NCBI GenBank assembly: GCA_021776925.1
Contig: JAJFFB010000010.1
Span: 1-64,000 of the forward strand
Reading direction: 5' to 3'
Origin: Planctomycetota bacterium
Lineage (GTDB): Bacteria; Planctomycetota; UBA1135
Length of the DNA: 64,000 nucleotides
The number at the start of each line of letters is the position of its first letter. Positions within the stretch are counted from its first letter, which is position 1. Of this stretch, positions 9,009 to 27,558 are shown piece after piece. The notes below the pieces were generated by a model. It was given only the letters and a program-made list of their open reading frames with translations, made no database searches and was not told where the DNA came from. Both the position numbers and the translations under genes were made by a program.

Positions 9009-9674
9009 TTACTTAGCCTCCGGTTGCTCCGCCTTGGCGGCGGGGGCGGTCTTCGCGCTCTGGATCTTGATCAGGCCGTTGGGCGCCCCGGGGACACCGC
9101 CACGCACCAGGATCAGGCCGCGCTCCTCATCGACCCCTTCGACGGTCAGGTTCTTGACCGTGACCTGGGAGTCGCCGAAGTGGCGCGGCATGCCCACGCC
9201 CTTGAACACCCGCGAGGGCGAGGCGCACTGGCCGATCGAGCCAGGCTGGCGGATGTTGCGGCACCCGTGAGAAGCGACTCCGGCGGCAAAGCCGTGAGCC
9301 TTGATGGTGCCGGCGAAACCGCGACCTTTGGAGCGCCCGATGACGTCGACGACGTCGCCGATCTCGAACACCGTGGCGGTCATCTCCTGACCGACCTCGT
9401 AGCCGTCGGTGGCTTCGATGCGAAACTCACGCAGCACCCGATAGGGCTTGACGCCGGCCTTTTCGGCAGCGACCCGCTGGGGCTTGTTGACGTGCTTGTC
9501 GCGCGCCGGCACGAAACCGAGCTGGATCGCGCGGTAGCCGTCGCGTTTTTGGTCGCGCACACCGGTGATGGTGCACGGGCCAGCTTCCAGCACGGTCACC
9601 GGAACCACGGCGCCGTCTTCGCGGAAGATCTGCGACATGCCCTTTTTGCGGGCAAGGATGAATTTGTTGGTCAT
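9009..9674 (-). CDS. rplC: 50S ribosomal protein L3 (uL3)
   Basis: L3 is an early-assembly protein that extends toward the peptidyl-transferase centre. The 221-residue product starts MTNKFILARKKGMSQIF and has the family core with RNIRQPGSIGQCASPSRVFKG and GMPRHFGDSQVTVKNL. A 16-residue upstream extension is open but lacks family similarity, so the ATG at 9674 is preferred. The C-terminal tail is Ala/Lys/Glu rich. It lies between rpsJ and rplD. Confidence 0.97.
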   Translation of the reverse strand: MTNKFILARKKGMSQIFREDGAVVPVTVLEAGPCTITGVRDQKRDGYRAIQLGFVPARDKHVNKPQRVAAEKAGVKPYRVLREFRIEATDGYEVGQEMTATVFEIGDVVDVIGRSKGRGFAGTIKAHGFAAGVASHGCRNIRQPGSIGQCASPSRVFKGVGMPRHFGDSQVTVKNLTVEGVDEERGLILVRGGVPGAPNGLIKIQSAKTAPAAKAEQPEAK

Positions 9675-9750
9675 CTTGATGTCCCCGGTATCCAGCCGAG
9701 AAATTCGCAGCGGACCCAGCAAGGGTCATGCGGGATTTGAAGGCAGAAGT

Positions 9751-10056
<306 letters not shown>

Positions 10057-10160
10057 GAGGGTACGCAACGCGAGCCCCGCCTCCTCTATCCGCCGCGCCG
10101 AAGGCTGTTTGGCGCGGTTAGGTCCAGATTCCGCAGGGCTGTCCCGAATTCGGGCCAAGT

Positions 10161-10184
10161 ATTCTAGATGGCAGGCTCACAGCG

Positions 10185-10188
<4 letters not shown>
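10161..10188 (-). promoter_or_regulatory. Sigma-70-type promoter for the S10 block
   Basis: On the minus strand, TTGACG (10188-10183) and TAGAAT (10166-10161) are separated by exactly 16 nt. The -35 box overlaps the TGA stop of the upstream EF-G-like gene. The expected start of transcription is about 100 nt before rpsJ, leaving a leader that contains the palindrome CCGAATTCGG. This suggests that rpsJ through secY can be transcribed independently of the str block. Confidence 0.75.
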
Positions 10189-12266
<2,078 letters not shown>

Positions 12267-12272
12267 CCGGGG

Positions 12273-12278
12273 ATTCTA
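12273..12278 (-). promoter_or_regulatory. -10 box placed for leaderless transcription of the EF-G2-type gene
   Basis: TAGAAT (12278-12273, minus strand) is followed by six bases (CCCCGG) and then the ATG at 12266. There is no Shine-Dalgarno before the ATG. Transcription starting 7 nt after the hexamer would begin at the A of ATG, giving a leaderless mRNA. No good -35 box is visible. The same spacing occurs at 45301, 52106 and 57071. Confidence 0.6.
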
Positions 12279-12335
12279 CGCAAGCCGGTGCACGCTTCGG
12301 CGCCATTCCGCGGCCAGCCGCCCGCCGGCGCAGCC

Positions 12336-12788
12336 CTACGAGGCGAGCAGGGCGGCGTTCAGGCGCAGGTATTCTTCGGCCCAGCGGTATTCGTGCAGCA
12401 GGGTGTCATCGCGCTGGCCGAGCAGCGCACACGCGGCGTGCAAAGCCTCGATGCTGGCCAGGCCGGCGGCCGGATCCTGGAACAGGTTGGAGCGCCGCGG
12501 ATAGGCGCTGGTCAGACCCGCTGGCAGGGCACGGCGGTGCAGGCGGCCGTGGACCGAACGCAGCACCCGCGGCAGATCCCGCCAAGAGGAGTCGACCAAC
12601 AGCAGCGGCCGGCCGGCGTCGGCCTGGCTCAGCGGCTCGCCCTCGGGGTGCAGCAGAGTGACCTCTCCTACCTCGACGATGTCGCCGATGGCGCAGTGGA
12701 TCCAGCGCAACTGCAGATCACTACGCTGGCGCAGCGGTGTCAGCGAACACTTGCGCGGCGACTCCTTGTTGAGTCGCAGCAGGACCAA
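12336..12788 (-). CDS. Tsr3-like (DUF367/RLI-domain) putative rRNA aminocarboxypropyltransferase
   Basis: The product (150 residues from a TTG at 12788) resembles Tsr3, which in archaea and eukaryotes transfers the 3-amino-3-carboxypropyl group of SAM to small-subunit rRNA. Matches to the family pattern as I remember it are SPRKCSLTPLR (10-20, Tsr3 'PKKCTG' region), LSQAD (53-57), VDSSW (65-69, 'DCSW'), RALP (86-89, 'R-LPYL'), LASIEALHAA (110-119, 'LSTAEALAAA') and YRWAEEYLRLN (134-144, 'FKWGHTFLELN'). No ATG lies between the rpsG stop and the conserved region, so the start is uncertain. It sits between rpsG and the EF-G gene, a context that fits a role on the 30S subunit. The activity is inferred. 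Confidence 0.65.
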   Translation of the reverse strand: MVLLRLNKESPRKCSLTPLRQRSDLQLRWIHCAIGDIVEVGEVTLLHPEGEPLSQADAGRPLLLVDSSWRDLPRVLRSVHGRLHRRALPAGLTSAYPRRSNLFQDPAAGLASIEALHAACALLGQRDDTLLHEYRWAEEYLRLNAALLAS

Positions 12789-12807
12789 TTCGATCCGCGT
12801 GGTGGGC

Positions 12808-13281
12808 TTACCAGGCGAAATGGCTGTACGCCTTGTTCGCGTCGGCCATCTTGTGCACGTTTTCCTTCCACTGCACCGACGTGCCTGTGTTGTTGCAGGC
12901 ATCGATGAACTCAGAGGAGAGACGGCGGGCCATCGGCATGCCTTTTTTCTTGCGCGCGTTGTTGATCAGCCAACGAATCGCCAAAGCCTGGGCGCGCTTG
13001 GGCGTGACCTCGCGCGGCACTTGATAGTTGGAACCACCGACGCGCTTGGAGCGCACTTCGACGCTCGGACGGACGTTTTCGAGCGCGGTGACGAAGACCT
13101 GCTCGGGGGGCACGTCGGTCAGCTTCTTCGAGGCCATTTCACAGGCGTCGTAGAAAATGTCCATGGCGACGGACTTCTTGCCGCCGTCCATGATCTGGTT
13201 GATGAACTTGGTCGCCACCATCGATCCGAAGCGCGGATCGGGCATCTGGAACTTGGCGGTGGATTTGAAGCTACGCGGCAT
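12808..13281 (-). CDS. rpsG: 30S ribosomal protein S7 (uS7)
   Basis: S7 nucleates assembly of the small-subunit head and lies near the E site. The 157-residue product shows the family blocks DPRFGSMVATKFINQIMDGGKK-like start, ENVRPSVEVRSKRVGGSNYQVP and RALAIRWLINNARKK-type helix (AQALAIRWLINNARKK). Length is typical. It follows rpsL by 23 nt, as in the str operon of most bacteria. Confidence 0.98.
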   Translation of the reverse strand: MPRSFKSTAKFQMPDPRFGSMVATKFINQIMDGGKKSVAMDIFYDACEMASKKLTDVPPEQVFVTALENVRPSVEVRSKRVGGSNYQVPREVTPKRAQALAIRWLINNARKKKGMPMARRLSSEFIDACNNTGTSVQWKENVHKMADANKAYSHFAW

Positions 13282-13304
13282 CTTATTAGACTCTGTTAAG
13301 TGGA

Positions 13305-13673
13305 TCAGCTACGCCGGGCGCCATATTTGGAGCGGGACTGTTTGCGGTCATCGACGCCAGCACAGTCAAGAGTGCCACGGATGACGTGATAGCGCACGCC
13401 AGGCAAGTCACGCACGCGGCCGCCGCGGACCAGGACGATCGAGTGCTCCTGCAGGTTGTGGCCCTCGCCGCCGATGTAGGCGGTGACTTCCTTGCCGTTG
13501 GACAGACGCACCCGGGCCACCTTGCGCAGCGCCGAGTTCGGCTTCTTCGGGGTCATGGTCTTGACCTGGGTGCAGACGCCGCGCTTCTGCGGGCACTTGT
13601 CCAGGACAGGGCTCTTCGACTTCTTCCGGATGGGCTTGCGGCCCTTGCGGACGAGTTGGTTGATGGTTGGCAT
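13305..13673 (-). CDS. rpsL: 30S ribosomal protein S12 (uS12)
   Basis: S12 is the decoding-centre protein and the usual site of streptomycin-resistance changes. The 122-residue product starts [13 protein letters not shown], has [20 protein letters not shown] (with the Lys that corresponds to E. coli K42/K43 unaltered) and [12 protein letters not shown], which includes the Asp that RimO methylthiolates in other bacteria. The sequence looks streptomycin-sensitive. A promoter just upstream (13720-13747) makes it the first gene of the str block. Confidence 0.98.
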   Translation of the reverse strand: MPTINQLVRKGRKPIRKKSKSPVLDKCPQKRGVCTQVKTMTPKKPNSALRKVARVRLSNGKEVTAYIGGEGHNLQEHSIVLVRGGRVRDLPGVRYHVIRGTLDCAGVDDRKQSRSKYGARRS

Positions 13674-13719
13674 GCTAGCTATCAGAACCCAGACCGGCTG
13701 GGCGCGGAAAGGGCGTCAA

Positions 13720-13743
13720 ATTGTACGGCAATACGCGTGCGGG

Positions 13744-13747
<4 letters not shown>
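13720..13747 (-). promoter_or_regulatory. Sigma-70-type promoter for the str block (rpsL)
   Basis: On the minus strand TTGACC (13747-13742) and TACAAT (13725-13720) are separated by 16 nt. The -35 box includes the TGA stop codon of rpoC. The 16-nt spacing is the same as in the promoters at 10161-10188 and 27501-27528. It would let rpsL, rpsG and following genes be transcribed apart from rpoBC. Confidence 0.78.
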
Positions 13748-18072
<4,325 letters not shown>

Positions 18073-18084
18073 CGGTTGACTCCC

Positions 18085-21858
<3,774 letters not shown>

Positions 21859-21911
21859 GGCCTGGCTTGCGGGAACGGTACACCGGGGGCCTATCAGCCC
21901 CTACCGCGCTA

Positions 21912-22037
21912 GGGCTGGAAAAGCCCCAGAGCGTAGCAGACAAACGCCCCTGAGACACGGAAATCCGCGTCTCGGGCACTTTGTGGACTGCTCCCGGAGC
22001 CGCCCGCAGAGGTGCGGGCAGTGCTCGGGAGTCCACA
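21912..22037 (-). promoter_or_regulatory. Three stem-loops between rplL and rpoB (putative attenuator / processing region)
   Basis: The 200-nt gap 21859-22059 contains three inverted repeats. The first in transcription order is a long imperfect stem closed by TGTGGACT (21982-21989) and AGTCCACA (22030-22037). The second pairs 21952-21961 with 21964-21973 (10 bp, one G-U in RNA, 2-nt loop). The third pairs GGGCT with AGCCC at 21912-21926. None is followed by a clear U-tract. In E. coli the same gap carries an attenuator and an RNase III site; an equivalent role here is inferred. Confidence 0.55.
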
Positions 22038-22059
22038 CAGGGAAAGAAACAGCAACCGC

Positions 22060-22470
22060 CTAGCCGAGCTTGACGGTGGCTCCAGCTTCCTCGAGTTGCT
22101 TCTTGAGGTCTTCGGCCTCGTCCTTGCTGGCGCCTTCCTTGATCGCCTTGGGAGCGGACTCCACCAGGTCCTTGGCCTCTTTGAGACCCAGGCCTGTGAT
22201 GGCACGGACGGCTTTGATGACGTTGATCTTCTTTTCGCCGATGGCGTCGAGAATGACGTCGAAAGAGGTTTTCTCCTCAGCGGCTTCGCCACCCCCATCG
22301 CCACCACCGGCGACGGCGACAGCAACAGGTGCAGCAGCGCTTACACCCCAACGCTCTTCCATGGCTTTGACCAGATTGGCGGCCTTGCCAATGGGAAGAG
22401 CATCGAGCTTCTGGAAGAGGTCCTCGAGGTCGGAGTCTAGTTCGACCGTGGCTTGGGTCTCTTCGGACAT
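22060..22470 (-). CDS. rplL: 50S ribosomal protein L7/L12 (bL12)
   Basis: Stalk protein that recruits translation GTPases. The 136-residue product has an N-terminal dimerisation domain, an Ala/Gly/Val hinge ([22 protein letters not shown]-like, about 50-70) and the C-terminal factor-binding domain with [24 protein letters not shown]. Family length is slightly exceeded by a longer hinge. It follows rplJ by 84 nt. Confidence 0.98.
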   Translation of the reverse strand: MSEETQATVELDSDLEDLFQKLDALPIGKAANLVKAMEERWGVSAAAPVAVAVAGGGDGGGEAAEEKTSFDVILDAIGEKKINVIKAVRAITGLGLKEAKDLVESAPKAIKEGASKDEAEDLKKQLEEAGATVKLG

Positions 22471-22554
22471 GGTTCTAATCCTGGAATTCTGACGGGTTTC
22501 GCGGGAAGCGGGAAAGCGGAAGCCGATGGCTTGCAGCGCCGACGGGCACTGGAA

Positions 22555-23103
22555 TCAAGCGGCCTCCTCCTGGTCTGCCCGCGCCTGCAAGGCACGGGCG
22601 GTAGAAGCGCCGACCTCCTGAAGGAGGACAGCAAGCTGGCGGGCGGAACCCACCAGGGCGCCGCACATCATTGCGCGCAGCGTGTCGCGGTCGGGCATGC
22701 CGGCAATGCCGGCTGCCTCGGCAGCGTTCATGACGGAGCCGTCGAATAGGGCGCCGCGGTACTGGATCTTTTCCTCGTCCTTCTTGTCCTTTTTTGCCTT
22801 TTTGAAGGTCTCTTTGATCGCCTTGGCACCGCAGATCGTGGCCTCGGCATCGCCGACCAGCAGGGCCATATTGCCCGCCACCCAGGCGCTCTCGTCGAAC
22901 TCAAGGCCGGCTTCGCGGAGCGCAACCCTGACCAGGCGGCGCTTGCCAAAGACCAGATCGGCGCCGGTGGTGCGCACGTTGTTGCGCATGTTCTGGGCCT
23001 CTTCGACCGACAATCCGTCGATCGACAACAGGACCACGCCGTCCTTTTCCTTCACCAGTTCGGTGTATTCCTGGACGATCCATTTGTTGATGGTGCTGAC
23101 CAT
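22555..23103 (-). CDS. rplJ: 50S ribosomal protein L10 (uL10)
   Basis: L10 anchors L7/L12 dimers to the ribosome. The 182-residue product has the N-terminal rRNA-binding domain (VVLLSIDGLSVEEAQNMRNNVR and NMALLVGD) and the Ala-rich C-terminal helix that holds L12. The segment KKAKKDKKDEEKIQYRGALFDG is a charged stretch. In E. coli L10 or the L10-L12 complex represses this operon; the 39-nt gap to rplA is too short here for the same leader. Confidence 0.95.
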   Translation of the reverse strand: MVSTINKWIVQEYTELVKEKDGVVLLSIDGLSVEEAQNMRNNVRTTGADLVFGKRRLVRVALREAGLEFDESAWVAGNMALLVGDAEATICGAKAIKETFKKAKKDKKDEEKIQYRGALFDGSVMNAAEAAGIAGMPDRDTLRAMMCGALVGSARQLAVLLQEVGASTARALQARADQEEAA

Positions 23104-23142
23104 GGCTGTTTGCTCCGCTTGTGAGGCTCTGGGTACGAAGAC

Positions 23143-23826
23143 CTAGTGGGAGTAGGCCACCTTCAGGCCCGGCCCCATCGTGGTGGAAACGGTGATATTC
23201 CTGAGATAGGCGCCGCGCGCCGCTGGCGGGCGCAGGGTCATGATGAAGTCGAGGAAGGCGGTGGCGTTTTCGGCCAGCTTGTGGCTGGAAAAGGACGCTT
23301 TGCCCACCGGCACGTGCACGTTGCCGCCGGAATCGACGCGGAACTCGACCTTGCCGGCCATGAACTCGGTGACCGCCTGGGCGGCGTTGGGAGTAACGGT
23401 TCCGGACTTGGGCGAGGGCATCTTGCCCTGCGGGCCCAGGGTGCGGCCGAGCTTGCCGACCACGCGCATCATCGCCGGGTGGGCGATGACGATGTCGAAG
23501 TCGGTCCAGCCGTCTTCGATTTTCTTGGCCAGTTCCTCGCCGCCAACCTCCATGGCGCCGGCTTCCTTGCAGGCGTCGGCGACCGCACCTTCGGCGAAGG
23601 CGATCACACGCACGGTTTTGCCCAGACCATGCGGCAGGCTGACCGCGCCGCGGACCATCTGGTCGGACTTGCGCGGATCGACGCCAAGGCGCACGGCGAC
23701 TTCAACGGTCTGGTCGAATTTGGTCGGACGGCCGCTCTTCAGCAGCGTGACGGCCTCTTCAAGCGGGTACACCTGAAGGGGGTCAACGCGCTCGGCGATT
23801 TCACGGTAACGACGGCTACGCTTCAT
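23143..23826 (-). CDS. rplA: 50S ribosomal protein L1 (uL1)
   Basis: L1 forms the mobile stalk at the E site and is a translational repressor of the rplKA unit in other bacteria. The 227-residue product has [21 protein letters not shown], the [19 protein letters not shown] signature (130-150 region) and a C-terminal [12 protein letters not shown]. It lies between rplK and rplJ in standard order. Confidence 0.98.
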   Translation of the reverse strand: MKRSRRYREIAERVDPLQVYPLEEAVTLLKSGRPTKFDQTVEVAVRLGVDPRKSDQMVRGAVSLPHGLGKTVRVIAFAEGAVADACKEAGAMEVGGEELAKKIEDGWTDFDIVIAHPAMMRVVGKLGRTLGPQGKMPSPKSGTVTPNAAQAVTEFMAGKVEFRVDSGGNVHVPVGKASFSSHKLAENATAFLDFIMTLRPPAARGAYLRNITVSTTMGPGLKVAYSH

Positions 23827-23859
23827 GGCAGGATTCCTGTGGCTCTGCTTTACGCAGGG

Positions 23860-24285
23860 TCAGCGGTTGACCTCGATGCCCATCGAACGGGCGGTTCCCT
23901 CGATGATCCGCATGGCGGCTTCCACCGACGCGGCGTTCAGGTCGGCCTGCTTGATCTCGGCGATCTCTTGCAGCTGCGCCGGCGTGACCGCACCGACGAT
24001 TTCGGAGCCGACCACTCCCGAACCCTTTTCCAGGTTGGCGGCCTTGAGCAGCAGCACCGCTGCCGGCGGAGACTTGTACTCGAGGCTGAAGCTACGGTCC
24101 TTGTAGACCGTGATCACCACCGGGATGATCATGCCGCGCTTGTCGGCGGTGGCGTCGTTGAACTGCTTGACGAACTCGCCGATCGGCACACCGTGGGCGC
24201 CCAGGGCGGGGCCGACCGGAGGTGCCGGGGTGGCGGCGCCCGCAGGGCACTGCAACTTGATTTTTGCTTTGATTTCCTTTGCCAT
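23860..24285 (-). CDS. rplK: 50S ribosomal protein L11 (uL11)
   Basis: L11 lies at the base of the stalk in the GTPase-associated centre and is needed for the stringent response. The 141-residue product shows [22 protein letters not shown] (the PP hinge) and the C-terminal [31 protein letters not shown]-type domain. Length is exactly typical. It lies 71 nt downstream of nusG. Confidence 0.98.
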   Translation of the reverse strand: MAKEIKAKIKLQCPAGAATPAPPVGPALGAHGVPIGEFVKQFNDATADKRGMIIPVVITVYKDRSFSLEYKSPPAAVLLLKAANLEKGSGVVGSEIVGAVTPAQLQEIAEIKQADLNAASVEAAMRIIEGTARSMGIEVNR

Positions 24286-24356
24286 TTTGACCCTCCCACT
24301 CAGCGTGGTTCAGACGGGGGTGCCGCTGCCCGCAGGCGGCGGCGGGGCAGGCCGGT

Positions 24357-24914
24357 CTAGACCGGTTCGACCTGCCAGTGATCGATTTCGACGCTGGTGG
24401 CGCGACCGAAGATGGTAACCGAAATGTGCAGCAGGCCCTTGCCTTCGTCGACGTCTTCCACCGAACCGTCGAAACCTTCGAAGGGGCCCTCGGTGATCCG
24501 CACCAGGTCGCCGCGCTTGATGCGCACGTCCAGGCGCGGGGCGTCCTCGCTTTGCTCCATGCGCGAGAGGATTCCCTCGACTTCGTCGGGGGTCATCGGA
24601 GTGGGCTCCTTGCCGCCGCCGACGAAATCGCCGAAACCCTGGGTCTCGTGCAAGGCAAACCACACCGACTGGTCTTCCTGGTCCTCGGAGCCGGCTTCGC
24701 CAAGATCTGCCTGCAGCATCAGATAGCCGGGGTAAATTTTGCGGTTGACCACCTTCTTCTTGCCGCTTTTGATCTCGGCGATGCGCTCGACCGGAACCAG
24801 GATCTGCGGAATACGGTGCTCGAGCTTGTCGGCCTTGACCCGTTGGACCAGCCGCTCCCGCACCGAATCCTCGCGGTTCGTTGCGACGCGTACGACGTAC
24901 CAGTCCAGTGCCAT
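24357..24914 (-). CDS. nusG: Transcription termination/antitermination protein NusG
   Basis: NusG binds RNA polymerase with its NGN domain and S10 or Rho with its KOW domain. The product from the ATG at 24914 is 185 residues: MALDWYVVRVATNREDSVRERL at the start, the PGYLMLQ segment of the NGN domain and the KOW motif KRGDLVRITEGPFEGFDGSVEDVD (about 130-155). An upstream in-frame extension of 29 residues has no family similarity. The last residues lack the usual VELDF and instead end SVEIDHWQVEPV. It sits between secE and rplK as usual. Confidence 0.97.
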   Translation of the reverse strand: MALDWYVVRVATNREDSVRERLVQRVKADKLEHRIPQILVPVERIAEIKSGKKKVVNRKIYPGYLMLQADLGEAGSEDQEDQSVWFALHETQGFGDFVGGGKEPTPMTPDEVEGILSRMEQSEDAPRLDVRIKRGDLVRITEGPFEGFDGSVEDVDEGKGLLHISVTIFGRATSVEIDHWQVEPV

Positions 24915-24948
24915 GACGATGCTTGAGCTTGGGTAGAAGAAGAGGAAC

Positions 24949-25386
24949 CTAGTCCGCCCAGAGAATGGAGCGGAAGAAGGTGCCGAGGAGGAAGTCCGCA
25001 AGAGCCAGGAAGCCCATCAGCACGATCACCGTGCTGATCACCACGACGGAGGAGTTGGAGGCCTCTTTGAAGCTCGGCCAGGTGACCTTGTTGATCTCGG
25101 ATTCGACTTCGATCAGGTGCTGGGCGGCCTTCTGCGCCGCAAGTTTCCTGATCAGCAGGTAGCTGCCGAGCAGGAAGACGGCCACTGTGATCAGCAGTGA
25201 CGGACTGAGCCTCCAGCCGAGGATCGGCACCGCCGGGAAGCCGCTGAACAGCGACTGCTGCAAGCTGCCGATGCCGTCGAGAGTGCCGCGTAGCGCCATG
25301 CAGCCGAAGAACAGCACGGCCTCGCCGCCCCAGAAGGCGATCTGGCGGGCGTTGCGGCCTTCTTCAGGCTTGTAGCGGAACAGCAT
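24949..25386 (-). CDS. secE: Protein translocase subunit SecE with extra N-terminal membrane segments
   Basis: SecE clamps SecY in the inner membrane. The C-terminal part (EVESEINKVTWPSFKEASNSS, then a hydrophobic segment about 113-135) is the essential SecE core. The 145-residue product has two more hydrophobic stretches before the core (about 17-37 and 60-79), so it is probably a three-helix SecE as in E. coli rather than the single-helix type. It lies between rpmG and nusG, the common position. Confidence 0.95.
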   Translation of the reverse strand: MLFRYKPEEGRNARQIAFWGGEAVLFFGCMALRGTLDGIGSLQQSLFSGFPAVPILGWRLSPSLLITVAVFLLGSYLLIRKLAAQKAAQHLIEVESEINKVTWPSFKEASNSSVVVISTVIVLMGFLALADFLLGTFFRSILWAD

Positions 25387-25416
25387 TGCGCTTGCAGTGG
25401 GTCCGGGACTGAAAAA

Positions 25417-25575
25417 TCAGAGCTTGCGCTCTTTGTGAACGGTGTGGGTGCGGCAGAATCGGCAGAATTTCTTGCGCTCGATCTTGTACTCGGCGCGCTG
25501 CCTCTTGCCAGTTGTGTAGTTCCGGTTCGCGCACTCGGTGCAAGCGAGGTAAACGTGACGTTCCTTGTTTTTCAT
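25417..25575 (-). CDS. rpmG: 50S ribosomal protein L33 (bL33), zinc-ribbon form
   Basis: A small gene of 52 codons, found by translating the gap between tuf and secE. The product reads MKNKERHVYLACTECANRN at the start and has two CxxC pairs (C12/C15 and C38/C41), marking the zinc-binding form of L33. It ends HTVHKERKL. rpmG before secE is a common arrangement. No Shine-Dalgarno as good as in the ribosomal cassettes is visible. Confidence 0.95.
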   Translation of the reverse strand: MKNKERHVYLACTECANRNYTTGKRQRAEYKIERKKFCRFCRTHTVHKERKL

Positions 25576-25620
25576 GGCCGGAAGGTTGAGGCAGTTTGGG
25601 CAGGAGCGTAATGCGGTGGA

Positions 25621-25653
25621 GCCGTAGGGAGCCCGCGTTGGGCTCCCTACGGC
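25621..25653 (-). terminator. Perfect 13-bp hairpin downstream of tuf
   Basis: GCCGTAGGGAGCC (25621-25633) and its exact complement (25641-25653) flank a 7-nt loop, starting 10 nt after the tuf stop. There is no U-tract on the minus strand, so it may be a partial terminator, an mRNA-stabilising 3' structure or a processing site that lowers rpmG-secE expression relative to tuf. The stem is perfect; its role is inferred. Confidence 0.6.
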
Positions 25654-25663
25654 CTGGCCGCGA

Positions 25664-26869
25664 TCAGGCGAGGATCTTGGCGACCACGCCGGCGCCGACG
25701 GTGCGCCCGCCTTCGCGGATTGCGAAGCGCAGCTGCTCGTCCATGGCGATCGGGGTGAGCAGCTCGACGATCATCTTGACGTTGTCACCAGGCATGACCA
25801 TCTCGACGCCCTCGGGCAGCTCGATGTTGCCGGTCACGTCGGTGGTGCGGAAGTAGAACTGCGGCCGGTAGCCGGTGAAGAACGGCTTGTGGCGGCCGCC
25901 CTCGCTCTTGTTGAGGATGTAGACCTCGGCCTCGAACTTGGTGTGCGGGGTGATCGACCCCGGCTTGGCCAGGACCTGACCGCGCTCGACCTCGTCCTTC
26001 TTGACGCCGCGCAGGAGCACGCCGACGTTGTCGCCGGCCTGGCCTTCGTTGAGGGTCTTCTGGAACATCTCGACCCCGGTGCAGGTGGTCTTCTTGGTCT
26101 CTTTGATGCCGACGATTTCGATCTCTTCGCCCATCTTGACGATGCCGGTCTCGATGCGGCCGGTCACCACGGTGCCGCGGCCCTCGATCGAGAACACGTC
26201 TTCGACCGGCATCAGGTAGTCCTTGTCGATTTCGCGCTTGGGCTGCGGGATGTAGTCGTCGACCGCGGCCATCAGCTCCTTGAGGCAGGTGAAGCGGTCA
26301 TCCTCGATGTCCGCGCCTTCGGTGACGGCTTCGAGCGCCTTCAGCGCCGAGCCCTGGATCACCGGAAGGTCATCGCCGGGGAAGTCGTACTCGGAGAGCA
26401 GCTCGCGGATCTCCATTTCGACCAGCTCGATCAGCTCTTCGTCGTCGACCGCGTCGCACTTGTTCATGAACACGACCATGGCCGGCACGTTGACCTGCTT
26501 GGCCAGCAGGATGTGCTCCTTGGTCTGCGGCATCGGGCCGTCGGTCGCGGCGACCACCAGGATCGCGCCGTCCATCTGGGCGGCACCGGTGATCATGTTC
26601 TTGACGTAGTCCGCGTGCCCCGGGCAGTCGACGTGGGCGTAGTGACGGTTTTCGGTTTCGTACTCGACGTGGGCGGTCGAGATCGTGATGCCTCGGGCTT
26701 TTTCCTCGGGCGCCTTGTCGATCTGGTCGAAGGCCATCGCGGTCGAACCAGTGATCGAGGCGAGGTACCCGGTGATGGCCGCGGTGAGCGTGGTCTTGCC
26801 ATGGTCGACGTGACCAATGGTGCCGACGTTCACGTGCGGTTTGGTGCGTTCAAAGACTTCCTTTGCCAT
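25664..26869 (-). CDS. tuf: Elongation factor Tu
   Basis: EF-Tu delivers aminoacyl-tRNA to the ribosome. The product from the ATG at 26869 is 401 residues, a few longer than E. coli, with [37 protein letters not shown] and the C-terminal [13 protein letters not shown]. An upstream in-frame extension has no similarity to EF-Tu. It is preceded by four tRNA genes in the same order as E. coli tufB, so it is a tufB-type locus separated from the str block. No second tuf copy is in the window. Confidence 0.99.
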   Translation of the reverse strand: MAKEVFERTKPHVNVGTIGHVDHGKTTLTAAITGYLASITGSTAMAFDQIDKAPEEKARGITISTAHVEYETENRHYAHVDCPGHADYVKNMITGAAQMDGAILVVAATDGPMPQTKEHILLAKQVNVPAMVVFMNKCDAVDDEELIELVEMEIRELLSEYDFPGDDLPVIQGSALKALEAVTEGADIEDDRFTCLKELMAAVDDYIPQPKREIDKDYLMPVEDVFSIEGRGTVVTGRIETGIVKMGEEIEIVGIKETKKTTCTGVEMFQKTLNEGQAGDNVGVLLRGVKKDEVERGQVLAKPGSITPHTKFEAEVYILNKSEGGRHKPFFTGYRPQFYFRTTDVTGNIELPEGVEMVMPGDNVKMIVELLTPIAMDEQLRFAIREGGRTVGAGVVAKILA

Positions 26870-27006
26870 TGGTCTATCCCCCTTGCGGGGCTTCCGGATC
26901 AGGCTGGGTCGAGCAGGTGGTTTGTAGGTGATGCCGGCTTGCCGGCGGCCCCGGCGTGTGCGCGGAGCATGGAGAGGGTTGGTGGACACGGGTCCACGGC
27001 GATCGC

Positions 27007-27081
<75 letters not shown>

Positions 27082-27113
27082 GGGCTCCGCAGCGGCGGAA
27101 CCAGGGATCGAAT

Positions 27114-27187
27114 TGGAGCGGGTGATGGGAATCGAACCCACGTGACCAGCTTGGAAGGCTGGGGCTCTACCATTGAGCTACACCCGC
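27114..27187 (-). tRNA. glyT: tRNA-Gly (anticodon TCC)
   Basis: Acceptor GCGGGTG pairs with CACCCGC (27118-27124). The anticodon stem CCAGC/GCTGG closes the loop CTTCCAA, giving anticodon TCC. The T-arm contains GGTTCGATTCC and the 3' CCA is encoded at 27116-27114. Position and identity match E. coli glyT. Confidence 0.96.
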
Positions 27188-27239
27188 AGAGGAAAGAACG
27201 CGACGAAAGGGACGCGAAGCGGCTTCGCGTTGAGTGAAC

Positions 27240-27324
27240 TGGTGGGGAGAAGAGGATTCGAACCTCTGAAGGCTGAGCCAACGGATTTACAGTCCGTTCC
27301 GTTTGGCCACTTCGGTATCTCCCC
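27240..27324 (-). tRNA. tyrU: tRNA-Tyr (anticodon GTA)
   Basis: An 85-nt class II tRNA with acceptor GGGGAGA/TCTCCCC, anticodon stem ACGGA/TCCGT with loop CTGTAAA (anticodon GTA), a long variable arm and T-arm GGTTCGAATCC. The 3' end ACCA is encoded (27243-27240). Its place matches E. coli tyrU. Confidence 0.96.
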
Positions 27325-27395
27325 GGGAAGCCGGCTGGCTTCACGGCGACCATCACAGCGCCAAAGAACCGTTCCCCCTCCCTGCCCCCTGAGAA

Positions 27396-27471
27396 TGGAG
27401 CTAGCGAAGGGACTCGAACCCTTGACCGTCCGCTTACAAGGCGGAAGCTCTACCAACTGAGCTACGCTAGC
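27396..27471 (-). tRNA. thrU: tRNA-Thr (anticodon TGT)
   Basis: Acceptor GCTAGCG pairs with CGCTAGC; anticodon stem TCCGC/GCGGA closes the loop CTTGTAA (anticodon TGT); T-arm GGTTCGAGTCC. The 3' CCA is encoded (27398-27396). It is the first transcribed tRNA, about 20-25 nt after the predicted transcription start of the promoter at 27501-27528. Confidence 0.96.
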
Positions 27472-27500
27472 CCGAAGCGCGGGCAAGAAATGGGCAGGAC

Positions 27501-27528
27501 AGTTTAAAGATCCCCCATCCAGAGTCAA
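27501..27528 (-). promoter_or_regulatory. Sigma-70-type promoter of the tRNA-tuf operon
   Basis: On the minus strand TTGACT (27528-27523) and TAAACT (27506-27501) are 16 nt apart. The following bases are GC-rich (GTCCTGCCC), as expected of a stable-RNA promoter. No terminator is obvious between this promoter and the end of aroC upstream, so some read-through from aroC is possible. Confidence 0.72.
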
Positions 27529-27558
27529 CCAGAGGGCTTGGGAAAATTGCCCGATTTC

